Source of the DNA: Vibrio vulnificus NBRC 15645 = ATCC 27562
GTDB lineage: Bacteria; Pseudomonadota; Gammaproteobacteria; Enterobacterales; Vibrionaceae
NCBI RefSeq assembly: GCF_002224265.1
Contig: NZ_CP012882.1
Span: forward strand, 1,550,001-1,614,000
DNA length: 64,000 nt
Direction: 5' to 3'
The notes beneath the pieces are model-generated. The model worked only from the letters and a program-made list of their open reading frames with translations, was not told where the DNA came from and made no database searches. The translations under genes and the position numbers were made by a program. Shown in pieces: positions 18,922 through 28,173 of the stretch. How positions within the stretch are numbered: position 1 is the first letter of the stretch; each line of letters begins with the position of its first letter.

Positions 18922-20589
18922 TTACGAGAAGTATTCGTTGAGGTGTTTAATACGGAACATGGTTTTCTCACTCTCGCTTTTTACACTTTCCAAAGTATGC
19001 GATACCTGTTGGATCGTCGCTTCCATCATTCTTGGTAACTCAGGGTCGATAAAGTTGTGCGGCAACGCACCGTGGAAATCCGAGCGAACTTTACGTAAAT
19101 GATGTTCTGCGTCAGTGAGCTTACTAAACGCGCTGTCACATTTCTCTGCCCATTTCTGGTAATGTTCTTCATTTAGACCATCTTTAGTCACCAAACTGAC
19201 CAACACCGCACGGTTGGCAATGTCTCTGATCACCAAGTTGTTGGATGCATCCAGATCAAATTTCAAGCGGCATAAGTTGGTGTTTTGGTTTACGAAACCA
19301 TAAAGCTCACCCTGACCTTCTTTGATCACTCGGTCGAGTTCATCCTTCTGTACATACACCCAGCGGCTATCACCACGTTCAGATTCAGAGACAGACATGT
19401 TGCTTTGTAGCAGCACCAATTTGACCAAGTTGCGCGTTGGGCCAACGCTGTAAATACGAGCTTCTGACGTGTCAAAAGTATGCACCTCTTTGCCCTTACG
19501 CAGCAGACCAGCAGACGATTCCATCGAAAGCACAATGCCATATTGCTCTTCCAGCTCTTGTTGGATGTCCGCCAACTCTTCTCGGCAATAGTCGATTTGA
19601 CTTTGTACTTCCTTTTGATCAAATGCGTAGTTAAGCGCAAACTCTTGGATAACCGAGGTCACGACCTCACGCGACTCTGGGCTGTTCCACAAGCAATCTT
19701 GCAGCAGCAGCAAATCAAGAGGGTTGATCTCGTCGCGACCATTAAAAAACGCACTGGCTTTGAGTAAGCGCACGGCTTTTTTCCAACGTCGGTCAGAAAC
19801 GTAGAGATCCGTCTCCGCCACATCGACACCTACCGATTCGGCTTTCTCTTCCAGCATGGTTTTCAGTTGGAACAGTTTTTCAAACACACGATCGCTTAGT
19901 TTCAGCGACTCTAGAGCCTTCTGCCACTGATGATACTCTTCATCGGTGATCGCAAGCCCTTCAGGAATACGCGCTTCCTCCGGTGTACCCACGGTGAGCA
20001 TGGATTTAAAGTTCTGTTTATTCTGAATTCGGTTAACAAACACGCGCACCAACATTCGGTCGTATAGCGCATCTAAGCCACTGTCTTCGTCAGGTAACTC
20101 ATTGGAAGCCGAGATAAGCAAACGCATCGGAACACGTTCAATATCGCTGCCGTTTTTGAATGTTTTCTCATTCACCACGGTCAGCAAGGTGTTCAAAATG
20201 GCAGGGCCAGCTTTCCAAATTTCATCAAGAAACACCACTTGCGCGGTGGGTAGGTAGCCTTTTGTCAAGCGAACGTAGCGTCCGTTGTCTTTCAACTCTT
20301 GGATACTGAGCGGACCAAACACTTCTTCAGGGGTTGAAAAGCGCGTCATTAAGTATTCGAAATAACTACTGTTATCAAAGGCCTGAATAAGTCGTTTAGC
20401 GATTAAACTTTTTGCAATACCAGGAGGGCCAAGTAAGAAAACACTTTCACCAGCTAATGCCGCCAGCAAACAGAGTTTAATGGTGTATTCTCTTTCATAC
20501 ACGCCGTCGGCTAACGCGGCCGACAATTTGTTAATTCTTTCAGAAAGTAACGCTTTATCTGCATTAGACGCAAAAGAGGGGCGAATCAT
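18922..20589 (-). CDS. ravA: Regulatory ATPase RavA (MoxR AAA+ family)
   Basis: RavA is a hexameric AAA+ ATPase acting with ViaA. The Walker A GPPGIAKS is at residues 54-61, Walker [11 protein letters not shown] near 118, sensor 1 ISASNELPD near 165, and a sensor 2 region [16 protein letters not shown] near 270. The C-terminal LARA-type domain and helical tail complete the 555 residues; E. coli RavA is about 500. AGGAG lies 7 bases before the ATG. Confidence 0.92.
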   Translation of the reverse strand: MIRPSFASNADKALLSERINKLSAALADGVYEREYTIKLCLLAALAGESVFLLGPPGIAKSLIAKRLIQAFDNSSYFEYLMTRFSTPEEVFGPLSIQELKDNGRYVRLTKGYLPTAQVVFLDEIWKAGPAILNTLLTVVNEKTFKNGSDIERVPMRLLISASNELPDEDSGLDALYDRMLVRVFVNRIQNKQNFKSMLTVGTPEEARIPEGLAITDEEYHQWQKALESLKLSDRVFEKLFQLKTMLEEKAESVGVDVAETDLYVSDRRWKKAVRLLKASAFFNGRDEINPLDLLLLQDCLWNSPESREVVTSVIQEFALNYAFDQKEVQSQIDYCREELADIQQELEEQYGIVLSMESSAGLLRKGKEVHTFDTSEARIYSVGPTRNLVKLVLLQSNMSVSESERGDSRWVYVQKDELDRVIKEGQGELYGFVNQNTNLCRLKFDLDASNNLVIRDIANRAVLVSLVTKDGLNEEHYQKWAEKCDSAFSKLTDAEHHLRKVRSDFHGALPHNFIDPELPRMMEATIQQVSHTLESVKSESEKTMFRIKHLNEYFS

Positions 20590-20864
20590 TACGTTACTCC
20601 TAATTCTCTTCAGTTATGGTATACGTACTTTTATACATTTGTTATCACTTTGTTACAAGTGCATTTTTTTATGACAAGCTCTTATAGCAGAACCGCTTTT
20701 TCAGTGTTCCGCAGCAAACAAAGATTGCAATTATGGGAGAAAAATCACTGATTACGCAAACGATATCTGGGCAGTTCTCTAATAAGAACTTTCGTTTATC
20801 GGCTTTTGTGCGTATCTTGTTGGCTTCTCATCATGAGACCGTTAGCTAGGAAAATGACACATCT

Positions 20865-21380
20865 ATGAGCACCGTCATACATAAATGGAAAAATATCGCC
20901 CTAATAGAAGAAGAGGTGCTACTCCCGACTGGACACGCCATCGCGCACACAACGATTCAGCACCCGGGCGCCTCTGTCATCCTTCCCGTCACGGAAGAGG
21001 GCAACATCATACTGATTAATCAATTTCGTCCTTCCCTGAAAAAATGGTTACTAGAACTCCCTGCCGGCACCAAAGAACAAGGTGAAGATCCTCAGCACTG
21101 TGCGGAACGCGAGCTGGAAGAAGAAACTGGCTACAGCGCAGAGGAGTTTATCTCTTTGGGCCAAGTCACACCGCTGGCGGGGTTTTGCGACGAAATTCAA
21201 TACTTGTTTGTGGCCAAGAAACTGACACAAACCAATCGCTATCAATGCGATGAAGATGAAGTGATTCAAGTGGTCAGCTTATCCCTTGAACAACTCGAAG
21301 AAAAAATAAGAGATGGCAGCATTAGCGACGCCAAAACCATTGCTTGCTTAAGCAAAGCCAAGCTTTGCGGCTATATATAG
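20865..21380 (+). CDS. NUDIX hydrolase (ADP-ribose pyrophosphatase type)
   Basis: This enzyme probably hydrolyses ADP-ribose or a similar nucleotide diphosphate. The NUDIX box is complete: GTKEQGEDPQHCAERELEEE followed by TGY, residues 66-88. The N-terminal VILPVTEEGNIILINQFRP and the LTPLAGF-type segment after the box are typical of the ADP-ribose group. It is followed after 18 bases by threonine aldolase, so the two likely share a transcript. Confidence 0.88.
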   Translation: MSTVIHKWKNIALIEEEVLLPTGHAIAHTTIQHPGASVILPVTEEGNIILINQFRPSLKKWLLELPAGTKEQGEDPQHCAERELEEETGYSAEEFISLGQVTPLAGFCDEIQYLFVAKKLTQTNRYQCDEDEVIQVVSLSLEQLEEKIRDGSISDAKTIACLSKAKLCGYI

Positions 21381-21398
21381 CCAACATGAGGAGACACT

Positions 21399-22406
21399 AT
21401 GGATTTTCGTTCTGACACCGTAACTCGCCCTACTCCCGCCATGCGCGAGGCCATGGCTAACGCTATCGTCGGCGATGATGTATACGGCGATGACCCAACC
21501 GTAAATGAACTGGAAGCCTTTACCGCCAAAGAAGCAGGCTTTGAAGCTGCGCTCTTTACCACTTCAGGCACGCAAGCAAACCTGCTAGGTTTGATGGCGC
21601 ATTGTGAACGCGGTGATGAGTATCTTTGTGGCCAACAAGCGCACAACTATCGTTACGAGGCTGGCGGTGCGGCAGTATTGGGTTCCATCCAACCTCAACC
21701 GATTGAGAACAATCCAGATGGCACGTTGCCGTTTGACAAGCTAACCGCTGCCATCAAACCCGATGACAGCCACTTTGCGCGCACTAAGCTGCTGAGCCTT
21801 GAAAATACCATCAATGGTAAAGTGCTGCCTTTGAGCTATTTGCAAGAGGCACGCGCTTTCGTCGATAAACACAATCTTAAACTCCATCTTGATGGTGCTC
21901 GTGTTTATAACGCAGCAACGGCGTTGGATGTCCCAGTAAGAGACATCGCTCAGTATTTTGATTCGATGACCATTTGTCTTTCCAAAGGATTGGGCGCTCC
22001 GGTGGGTTCTCTGCTGCTGGGTTCGAAAGAATACATCGCAAAAGCACGACGTTTGCGCAAAATGGTCGGTGGCGGCATGCGCCAAGCGGGTATTTTAGCC
22101 GCAGCGGGTAAGCTAGCCTTGACCGAACAAGTGGCTCAGTTAAAAGTCGATCATGCCAATGCCAAAGCATTGGCGCAGGGTTTGTCTGAGTTGCCCGGTG
22201 TGCATGTCAATCCTGATTTCGTGCAAACAAACATTGTGTTTGCCAAACTGGATGACGGTATCGACATCAACGCGATTGCGCAAAAATTGGCAAAAGAATC
22301 GATCATCATTACCCCGGGAAATCCGATTCGTTTTGTGACTCACAAAGATATTTCTCGCCAAGATATTGATCTATTTCTAGAAAAGTTGCGATTCTTCCTC
22401 GGCTAA
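21399..22406 (+). CDS. ltaE: Low-specificity L-threonine aldolase
   Basis: This PLP enzyme splits L-threonine and allo-threonine into glycine and acetaldehyde. The N-terminus MDFRSDTVTRPTPAMREAM is diagnostic, with GDDVYGDDPTVNELE next. The PLP lysine is in CLSKGLGAPVGSLLLGS near residue 197, and HLDGARVYNAA supplies the cofactor Asp. The 335-residue length is typical. GAGGAG lies 6 bases before the ATG. Confidence 0.95.
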   Translation: MDFRSDTVTRPTPAMREAMANAIVGDDVYGDDPTVNELEAFTAKEAGFEAALFTTSGTQANLLGLMAHCERGDEYLCGQQAHNYRYEAGGAAVLGSIQPQPIENNPDGTLPFDKLTAAIKPDDSHFARTKLLSLENTINGKVLPLSYLQEARAFVDKHNLKLHLDGARVYNAATALDVPVRDIAQYFDSMTICLSKGLGAPVGSLLLGSKEYIAKARRLRKMVGGGMRQAGILAAAGKLALTEQVAQLKVDHANAKALAQGLSELPGVHVNPDFVQTNIVFAKLDDGIDINAIAQKLAKESIIITPGNPIRFVTHKDISRQDIDLFLEKLRFFLG

Positions 22407-22419
22407 CGTCTTTACTCTT

Positions 22420-22442
22420 GAGCTTCCCCTTAGGGGAAGCTC
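22420..22442 (+). other. Hairpin between ltaE and the cytochrome c gene
   Basis: A perfect 10-bp stem (GAGCTTCCCC) with a 3-base loop lies 13 bases after the ltaE stop. It has no T tail, so it may give weak termination or stabilise the upstream message. Confidence 0.5.
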
Positions 22443-22478
22443 TATGCTGCGACACAACAAGTTTAGTTTGGAGCCGCC

Positions 22479-22799
22479 ATGTTAAGACCCATTCTGTGCC
22501 TCATCGCCACTGCTTTCACCTTCACCGCTCACGCAAACGCTCTTCAAGGTAATCCTGAACTCGGCAAAGTCAAAAGTCCAAGTTGTGTCTTTTGCCACGG
22601 CACAACTGGCGTAGCGGCCAATAATGCTTACCCGCATCTCGCAGGCCAAAACGAACAATATCTGTTTGATTCCATGAAAAGCTATCAAAACGGCCAACGG
22701 ACAGGTCCGCTAGCCGATATGATGCAGGCACAATTACAACGCCTGAATGATCAAGACTTAAGAGACGTCGCGGCCTATTATGCGCAGCAAACTCGTTAG
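22479..22799 (+). CDS. Periplasmic class I cytochrome c
   Basis: This 106-residue electron carrier has a signal peptide (MLRPILCLIATAFTFTAHANA) and one haem attachment site CVFCHG near residue 36. The distal methionine is probably in GPLADMMQAQLQRLNDQD, as in cytochrome c4/c553-like proteins. GGAG precedes the ATG by 8 bases. Its last 42 bases overlap the end of the convergent aldehyde dehydrogenase gene. Confidence 0.88.
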   Translation: MLRPILCLIATAFTFTAHANALQGNPELGKVKSPSCVFCHGTTGVAANNAYPHLAGQNEQYLFDSMKSYQNGQRTGPLADMMQAQLQRLNDQDLRDVAAYYAQQTR

Positions 22800-24239
22800 T
22801 TTCTGCTGAATGGCCGACTCATAATTGCCGATCTTTCGGTTGATCATGACGTTAAGAATCGATTTTGCGAAACCGCTGTAAGGGGAATAAAACAGCGGCG
22901 TGAGAGCAAATCGAGATTGGGTCATCACGGGCTTTAACTTCGAGAAGGTGTGAAAGCCTTCTCGACCATGATAATGCCCCATGCCGCTCTCACCGACACC
23001 ACCAAACGGCAAGTCGTGTTGTGCGACATGCAGCATGACGTCGTTGATACACAAACCACCAGACAGTGTTTCTTGCGTGATCTTTTTCTGTAGCCACTTA
23101 TCTTCACTAAAGAGGTATAACGCTAAAGGACGCGGCCTCTGAGCAATGTAGTGGAACACCTCGTCAATATGTTGATAAGTGATGATCGGCAGTATCGGTC
23201 CAAAGATCTCTTCTTGCATCACCGCCATATCGCTCTCCACCTCTGTCACTAGATAGAATGGCAGTTTTCGACTGCCTCGCTCTGGTTCAGAATCTGGAAT
23301 ACAGTTGATGAGCTTCGCGCCTTTTTCTTTGGCGTCGCTGAGAAGGTGCGTTAAGCGCTCAAAAGCATTGGCATCGATAATCGAGGTGTAATCTGGATGT
23401 TGAATTGTGCGAAAGCGTTTCGCCATGATGGCTTTGGTGGTTTCGACGACTTCGTTCAATCGAGATTGAGGCACAAACAGATAGTCAGGCGCGATACACG
23501 TTTGACCACAGTTATACAATTTGCCACCAAGCAAGCGTTCTAGTGCGATCTTCACATCAAATTTTTCATCTAAGATCACGGGCGATTTCCCACCCAACTC
23601 TAAGGTCACTGGCACCAAATTATTGGCTGCGGATTGCATCACCGCCCGTCCCGTTTTCGTTGAACCGGTAAACAGCAAATGGTCGAACTTGAGCTTGGAA
23701 AACGCAGGCCCCATCTCGGCTTCATCCGCATAAATGGCGACTTCGTCACGATTAAACTGCGCTTCAAACAGCTCGACCAACAACTGAGCTAAATGCGGCG
23801 AATTTTGCGACATTTTGAGCATCACGCGATTTCCTGCCGCCAGCGCCGCAACCAGAGGACCAATGGTAAGCATCAGTGGATAGTTCCACGGCACAATGAC
23901 GCCCACCACACCTAACGGCTGAGGGACAACTCTGTTTTTTGCAGGAAAAAACCAGACAGAGGTATGTCGACGACTTGGCTTCATCCATTTCTTAAGCTGT
24001 TTTTTGGCATCTCGAATGGTTTCAATACTGGTAAACAGCTCGAGTAATCCCGTTTCACTGATTGAACGAGTACCAAAGTCTTGTTCGATGGCGTAGATGA
24101 TCTCAGCTTGATGCGCTTTGATGAGCGATTCAAGTTTGTTGAGGTTCTCGAGTCTTTTTTGGTAGGTGGGGTATGGGTTTCTTAGAAACGCATCGCGACT
24201 TTCTTTGAGCTGTTGACTCAATCGCTGTTTTAACTCCAT
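22758..24239 (-). CDS. Coniferyl aldehyde dehydrogenase-type enzyme
   Basis: This NAD(P)-dependent aldehyde dehydrogenase belongs to the class 3-like branch that includes coniferyl aldehyde dehydrogenase. Visible motifs are VPWNYPLML, FTGSTKTGRAVM, the catalytic Glu in LELGGKSPVI and the catalytic Cys in YNCGQTCIAPDY, with EEIFGPILPII later. The start at 24239 has AAGGAG 8 bases upstream; the open frame runs 11 codons further. Length is 493 residues. The C-terminus carries a hydrophobic patch and basic residues as in membrane-associated relatives. The real substrate is unknown. Confidence 0.85.
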   Translation of the reverse strand: MELKQRLSQQLKESRDAFLRNPYPTYQKRLENLNKLESLIKAHQAEIIYAIEQDFGTRSISETGLLELFTSIETIRDAKKQLKKWMKPSRRHTSVWFFPAKNRVVPQPLGVVGVIVPWNYPLMLTIGPLVAALAAGNRVMLKMSQNSPHLAQLLVELFEAQFNRDEVAIYADEAEMGPAFSKLKFDHLLFTGSTKTGRAVMQSAANNLVPVTLELGGKSPVILDEKFDVKIALERLLGGKLYNCGQTCIAPDYLFVPQSRLNEVVETTKAIMAKRFRTIQHPDYTSIIDANAFERLTHLLSDAKEKGAKLINCIPDSEPERGSRKLPFYLVTEVESDMAVMQEEIFGPILPIITYQHIDEVFHYIAQRPRPLALYLFSEDKWLQKKITQETLSGGLCINDVMLHVAQHDLPFGGVGESGMGHYHGREGFHTFSKLKPVMTQSRFALTPLFYSPYSGFAKSILNVMINRKIGNYESAIQQKLTSLLRIIGRDVS

Positions 24240-24464
24240 GCGCCTACTCCTTATAAATGCTGACCAAACCACTATACGCGTTATTTGAGTATTTGTTCAA
24301 TAAATGACAGTGATGATTTTCACGCATTGATACACCCATTTAATTCGTGCCACACGAACTATTTGTCTTTAGATCAATAAATTGTCGAATATTGTGTTTA
24401 CAAAAGGCAGAGGGTTTGACTTTTTATTCTAATTTAATGATATTCCATTCTCCTTTAACTTAAC

Positions 24465-26009
24465 GTGAAAACAGACATGTCTCACACACATTCTCATTCG
24501 GTTGACGCAGCCGTGAGCAAGAAATCTTGGCAAATGCCAGATACGCTTATTCTGATTTTTATTGTTGGTATTTTCGCAGCCATTCTTACTTATCTTATTC
24601 CTGCGGGTCACTTCGACAGCCAACAAGTTAGCTATATGGTTGATGGTGCAGAAAAAACACGCACCGTTATCGACCCATCTTCTTTCAGCTATGCCACCGA
24701 TGAACACGGCGAATTGGTCTACAACCGTGTGGGACTTTTCGCCTCTGGCGGTGGCATTGGGTTGATGAACTTCCCGTTTGAAGGGCTGGTTTCTGGCTCG
24801 AAATGGGGCAGCGCGATTGGCGTCATCATGTTTATGCTGGTGATTGGTGGTGCGTTCGGTGTCGTGATGCGCACGGGTACCATCGATAATGGCATTCTGC
24901 GCCTGATCGACAAAACCAAAGGGAGTGAGGCTTTGTTCATTCCTGTGCTGTTTTTGTTGTTTTCACTTGGTGGTGCCGTGTTTGGTATGGGTGAAGAAGC
25001 CGTTGCGTTCGCCATTATCATCGCGCCTTTGATGGTGCGACTGGGTTACGATGGTATCACTACCGTGATGGTCACTTACGTTGCGACACAAATTGGTTTC
25101 GCCACCTCTTGGATGAACCCATTTTCCGTGGCGATTGCCCAAGGGATTGCCGGTATTCCCGTGCTTTCAGGCATGACGGTGCGTATGGCGCTATGGGTAG
25201 GTTTCACGCTAATCGGCATCGCCTTTACCATGATTTATGCCTCGCGCATCAAGGCCAATCCAGAATTTTCCTACAGCCGTCGTACCGATGCCTATTTCCG
25301 TCAGCAAGAGTTAGGAAGCCATGACTCTCGTTGGAACCTGGGCGACACTTTAGTGATTTTGACTGTGATTGCTGTGACCATTTGGGTGGTATGGGGCGTT
25401 GTGGCTTACGCTTGGTATATTCCTGAAATTGCTTCGCAGTTCTTCACCATGGGTTTTGTCGTGGCCATTATTGGTACTGTTTTCCGTCTCAATGGCATGA
25501 CTCTTAATGATGCCGCAGACGCGTTTAAAGAAGGCGCCAGCATCATGCTTGCCCCCGCTCTGTTGGTGGGCTGCGCAAAAGGCGTATTGCTGATTCTTGG
25601 TGGCGGTACGACAGATGAAGCGAGCGTCCTAAACTCCATTCTCAACAGTGCTGGCGGTGTGATCAGCGGTTTGCCTGATGTGATGGCCGCATGGTTGATG
25701 TACGTATTCCAATCGGTGTTCAACTTCTTTGTAACGTCGGGTTCTGGCCAAGCGGCACTCACCATGCCATTACTATCACCACTGTCAGACATCGCGGGGG
25801 TTACTCGTCAGGTCGCAGTATTGGCATTCCAGCTTGGTGATGGGTTTACCAACGTGATTGTGCCAACCTCAGCCTCTCTAATGGCGACGCTTGGCGTATG
25901 CCGCATTGACTGGGGTGACTGGGCTAAATTCTGCTGGCGCTTTATGCTGTTACTCTTTACTCTATCGAGCATTGTTGTGGTCGCAGCGCATTTGATGGGC
26001 TTTGCGTAA
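24465..26009 (+). CDS. YfcC family anion/peptide-type membrane transporter
   Basis: This 514-residue inner-membrane protein has about twelve hydrophobic helices and belongs to the YfcC/C4-dicarboxylate anaerobic carrier group. Recognisable parts are WQMPDTLILIFIVGIFAAIL at the start, LGGAVFGMGEEAVAFAIIIAPLM, a conserved NPFSVAIAQGIAGIP segment, and FVTSGSGQAALTMPLLSPLSD. The first possible start is GTG at 24465 and an ATG follows at 24477; neither has a clear ribosome-binding site. The hydrolase just downstream suggests uptake of an N-acylated amino acid or dipeptide, which is an inference. Confidence 0.82.
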   Translation: MKTDMSHTHSHSVDAAVSKKSWQMPDTLILIFIVGIFAAILTYLIPAGHFDSQQVSYMVDGAEKTRTVIDPSSFSYATDEHGELVYNRVGLFASGGGIGLMNFPFEGLVSGSKWGSAIGVIMFMLVIGGAFGVVMRTGTIDNGILRLIDKTKGSEALFIPVLFLLFSLGGAVFGMGEEAVAFAIIIAPLMVRLGYDGITTVMVTYVATQIGFATSWMNPFSVAIAQGIAGIPVLSGMTVRMALWVGFTLIGIAFTMIYASRIKANPEFSYSRRTDAYFRQQELGSHDSRWNLGDTLVILTVIAVTIWVVWGVVAYAWYIPEIASQFFTMGFVVAIIGTVFRLNGMTLNDAADAFKEGASIMLAPALLVGCAKGVLLILGGGTTDEASVLNSILNSAGGVISGLPDVMAAWLMYVFQSVFNFFVTSGSGQAALTMPLLSPLSDIAGVTRQVAVLAFQLGDGFTNVIVPTSASLMATLGVCRIDWGDWAKFCWRFMLLLFTLSSIVVVAAHLMGFA

Positions 26010-26072
26010 GCAAAACCGTTTGTTGCAAGCCAGTTGGCAAAAAGTTGGCTGGACTTAGCTATCCCAATTGAT

Positions 26073-26101
26073 AAGGGCGAGATCCATTCTCGCCTTTTTT
26101 T
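26073..26101 (+). terminator. Rho-independent terminator after the YfcC gene
   Basis: The stem GGCGAGA/TCTCGCC with a T7 tail lies 64 bases after the stop, so the next gene probably has its own promoter or depends on readthrough. Confidence 0.88.
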
Positions 26102-26165
26102 AATTTTGCTCCGTGGCGATTGAGTGACGCTCGCGAGTAATGACTAATTTGGAGTTTACCGTTTC

Positions 26166-27164
26166 ATGACAACACACTACTTAGATGACGTTATTCAAGG
26201 TCACCAAGTAATCCAATCTCTCAACGTGGATGATCTTCCCGCGGGAGAACACAAATTTTGGTTCCGCATTGCAACCAATGCACTTGGTCAGTGGCAACAC
26301 ATGCCTGTCCTCGTTTTCAAAGGCACCGAATCAGGGAAGAAGTTTGTCATTACCGCTGGTGTTCATGGTGATGAATACAATGGTGTGCTGGCGGCCCAGC
26401 AGGTTGCACGCGATTTAGTGGGCCAGTCTATGGCAGGCTGCGTGACCATCCTACCCACCATTAATCTAACGGGTATGCTCAACCACAGCCGCGATTTTTA
26501 CTCTGCCGATCCAGACGTTTCTCCTGCGAATCTAAACCGCTTTTTCCCGGGTGACGACAAAGGCAATGAAGCACAGCGCTATCTGCACGCTATTTGGCAC
26601 CATGTATTAAAACCCAATGCTGAACTGGCGATCGATCTACACACTCAAACCAGTGGCGCTATCTATCCTCTGTATATTTTTGCTGATTTTCGTCTTGCTC
26701 AATCATTGGAAATGGCGCGCCTTGCAGGACCCGACGCGATTTTGAATGATCCTGGCGACGCAGGCGTGCTGGAAACAGTATGGAATCAGCATGGTATCCC
26801 AAGTATCACCATTGAAGTGGGTATGGGGCGTTATACCGAAAGCGACTTGGTTGCTCGCACCGCTGCTGGCATCGCCAATATTCTGAGATATCATAACGTC
26901 ATCCAAGGCGATAGCAACGCACCTAAGCCGGCCTTTGAAGGGCAAAGCGTGACCTCTATTCGCGCTGAGCTCGGTGGCTTTATCCTACCACAAGTGACCA
27001 TGATGCAATCGGTCGAACAAGGAGAGCTGCTGGCGATTCAATATGACAGCTTCGGTGATGAAGTTTGGCGTTACCACGCACCGAAAGCCGGTATCGTACT
27101 CAGTCACAATATTGAATCCATGCGCGCGGCAGGCGCACTGGTGGTGAGATTGATTCACTCATAA
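26166..27164 (+). CDS. Succinylglutamate desuccinylase/aspartoacylase family hydrolase
   Basis: This zinc carboxypeptidase-like amidohydrolase probably removes an acyl group from an amino acid. Zinc ligands are visible in AGVHGDEYNG (HxxE near residues 61-64) and AIDLHTQ (His near residue 159), and the catalytic Glu in ITIEVGMG near residue 218. A C-terminal beta domain ends the 332 residues. Its position after a YfcC-type transporter suggests the pair imports and then hydrolyses the same compound. Confidence 0.85.
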   Translation: MTTHYLDDVIQGHQVIQSLNVDDLPAGEHKFWFRIATNALGQWQHMPVLVFKGTESGKKFVITAGVHGDEYNGVLAAQQVARDLVGQSMAGCVTILPTINLTGMLNHSRDFYSADPDVSPANLNRFFPGDDKGNEAQRYLHAIWHHVLKPNAELAIDLHTQTSGAIYPLYIFADFRLAQSLEMARLAGPDAILNDPGDAGVLETVWNQHGIPSITIEVGMGRYTESDLVARTAAGIANILRYHNVIQGDSNAPKPAFEGQSVTSIRAELGGFILPQVTMMQSVEQGELLAIQYDSFGDEVWRYHAPKAGIVLSHNIESMRAAGALVVRLIHS

Positions 27165-27170
27165 ATCACA

Positions 27171-27206
27171 AAAAAGGGCGATTGGTGGCACCAATCGCCC
27201 TTTTTT
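27171..27206. terminator. Bidirectional terminator
   Basis: The 10-bp stem GGGCGATTGG/CCAATCGCCC is flanked by an A5 run on the left and T6 on the right; it lies between convergent genes. Confidence 0.9.
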
Positions 27207-27276
27207 ATCAATGTGTTATTGAGATGCCCAAGTGACTTCAAGATGTCAGGTTCAGCTCTTGGAGATAAACCCTCAT

Positions 27277-27816
27277 TTAGAACTGATAAGCAACATGGAT
27301 ACCTGCACCATCATGGCTCACCCACGGCAGCACTTGGACATTTTCATCGTAGGCGTCAGTAAAGATCCACGCTGACAGCGTGCCTAAAGCAGCACCTGCG
27401 ATCACATCACGCCAGTAGTGCCTCTTCGCCTCCACTCTCCCCACGCCAACCAAAGTTGCAATCGTGTAAGCAGGTAAACCCGCCTGCCAACCGTAGCGAA
27501 TTTGCAGCGTCGTCGCGGAAGCAAACGCATTGGCGGTATGATTGGAGGGAAAACTATCAAAACCTGATTTATCTGGCCTTTCTTCTTCAATGGTCACTTT
27601 TCCCAATAGACCGACGGCAGATGCGGTGCCAATACTCAACCCCGCTTGCCAAAAGCCTTGCCAGTCTTCTTTATAGAGTGGCACTGCCGCTGCGGTGGCG
27701 ACCAAGCCGTACGCTCCGACGTCACTAAACGTCTCCCACCCTTTAGAGCCTTGAGCATAAACAGGCGCAGCACATAATGCGCCTGCAGCAAGCGTTGTAA
27801 AACAGCAACGTTTCAT
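27277..27816 (-). CDS. PAP2 superfamily phosphatase, exported
   Basis: This type-2 phosphatidic-acid-phosphatase fold enzyme has all three motif parts: KVTIEEERP, PSNHTA and RVEAKRHYWRD. A signal peptide (MKRCCFTTLAAGALCAAPVYAQG) opens the protein when the ATG at 27816 is used, which has GAGGT 5 bases upstream; the frame continues 42 codons further but would cover the Qrr terminator region. It is probably a periplasmic or membrane-attached lipid or undecaprenyl phosphatase of 179 residues. Confidence 0.85.
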   Translation of the reverse strand: MKRCCFTTLAAGALCAAPVYAQGSKGWETFSDVGAYGLVATAAAVPLYKEDWQGFWQAGLSIGTASAVGLLGKVTIEEERPDKSGFDSFPSNHTANAFASATTLQIRYGWQAGLPAYTIATLVGVGRVEAKRHYWRDVIAGAALGTLSAWIFTDAYDENVQVLPWVSHDGAGIHVAYQF

Positions 27817-27889
27817 GAAATACCTCATCACAAACAAGCTAATGTTTGCGCCAAACTGTGCACCAAACCATTTGGGTGACATTGAGAAT

Positions 27890-27997
27890 AAAAAAAAGCC
27901 AATCACAATAAGAGGTGATTGGCTGTATATATTTGTGAACAATCAGGTTCACTAACAACGTCAGTTGGCTAGGTGACCCTCGGCTTAAAAAGGGTCA
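27890..27997 (-). ncRNA. qrr: Qrr quorum-regulatory small RNA
   Basis: The minus strand from 27997 reads TGACCC...GGGTCA as a 5' hairpin, then the near-invariant Qrr pairing region CCTAGCCAACTGACGTTGTT (27954-27973) followed by AGTGAA. The transcript ends with the stem AGCCAATCAC/GTGATTGGCT and a run of eight Ts (27890-27924). Order, length (about 108 nt) and core match Qrr1-5 of vibrios, Hfq-dependent RNAs that pair with luxR/smcR/hapR, aphA and other messages at low cell density. luxO is not adjacent, so this is not the luxO-linked copy (qrr1). Confidence 0.95.
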
Positions 27998-28008
27998 ATC
28001 TTATTAAA

Positions 28009-28022
28009 GCAGAAAGCGTGCC
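28009..28022 (-). promoter_or_regulatory. Sigma-54 promoter of qrr
   Basis: On the minus strand, TTGGCACGCTTTCTGC gives GG at 28022-28021 and GC at 28010-28009 with exactly 10 bases between, the -24/-12 layout of RpoN promoters. The predicted start falls near 27997, at TGACCC. Confidence 0.9.
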
Positions 28023-28119
28023 AACTTTAAAAACGTACACCAATCCTATTATTTGCTACATTTTTAACCAAAATGCAGATAAACAAGGTTCATATTGGTC
28101 GATAAACCAAGCCAATATA

Positions 28120-28153
28120 ATGCAAATTGCAAAAATAGATTTGCATTATGCAA
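28120..28153. promoter_or_regulatory. Two LuxO-type activator boxes upstream of qrr
   Basis: TTGCATTATGCAA (28141-28153) fits the LuxO pattern TTGCA-N3-TGCAA exactly, and ATGCAAATTGCAA (28120-28132) fits with one mismatch. They lie about 100-130 bases upstream of the sigma-54 promoter, the usual position for an NtrC-type activator. Confidence 0.75.
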
Positions 28154-28173
28154 CTGCCGCGAAGTTCAACAGG

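Noticed and set aside
20733..20849. 38-codon open frame upstream of the NUDIX gene
   Set aside because: It has no ribosome-binding site and no recognisable composition, and it lies in the promoter region of ravA and the NUDIX gene.
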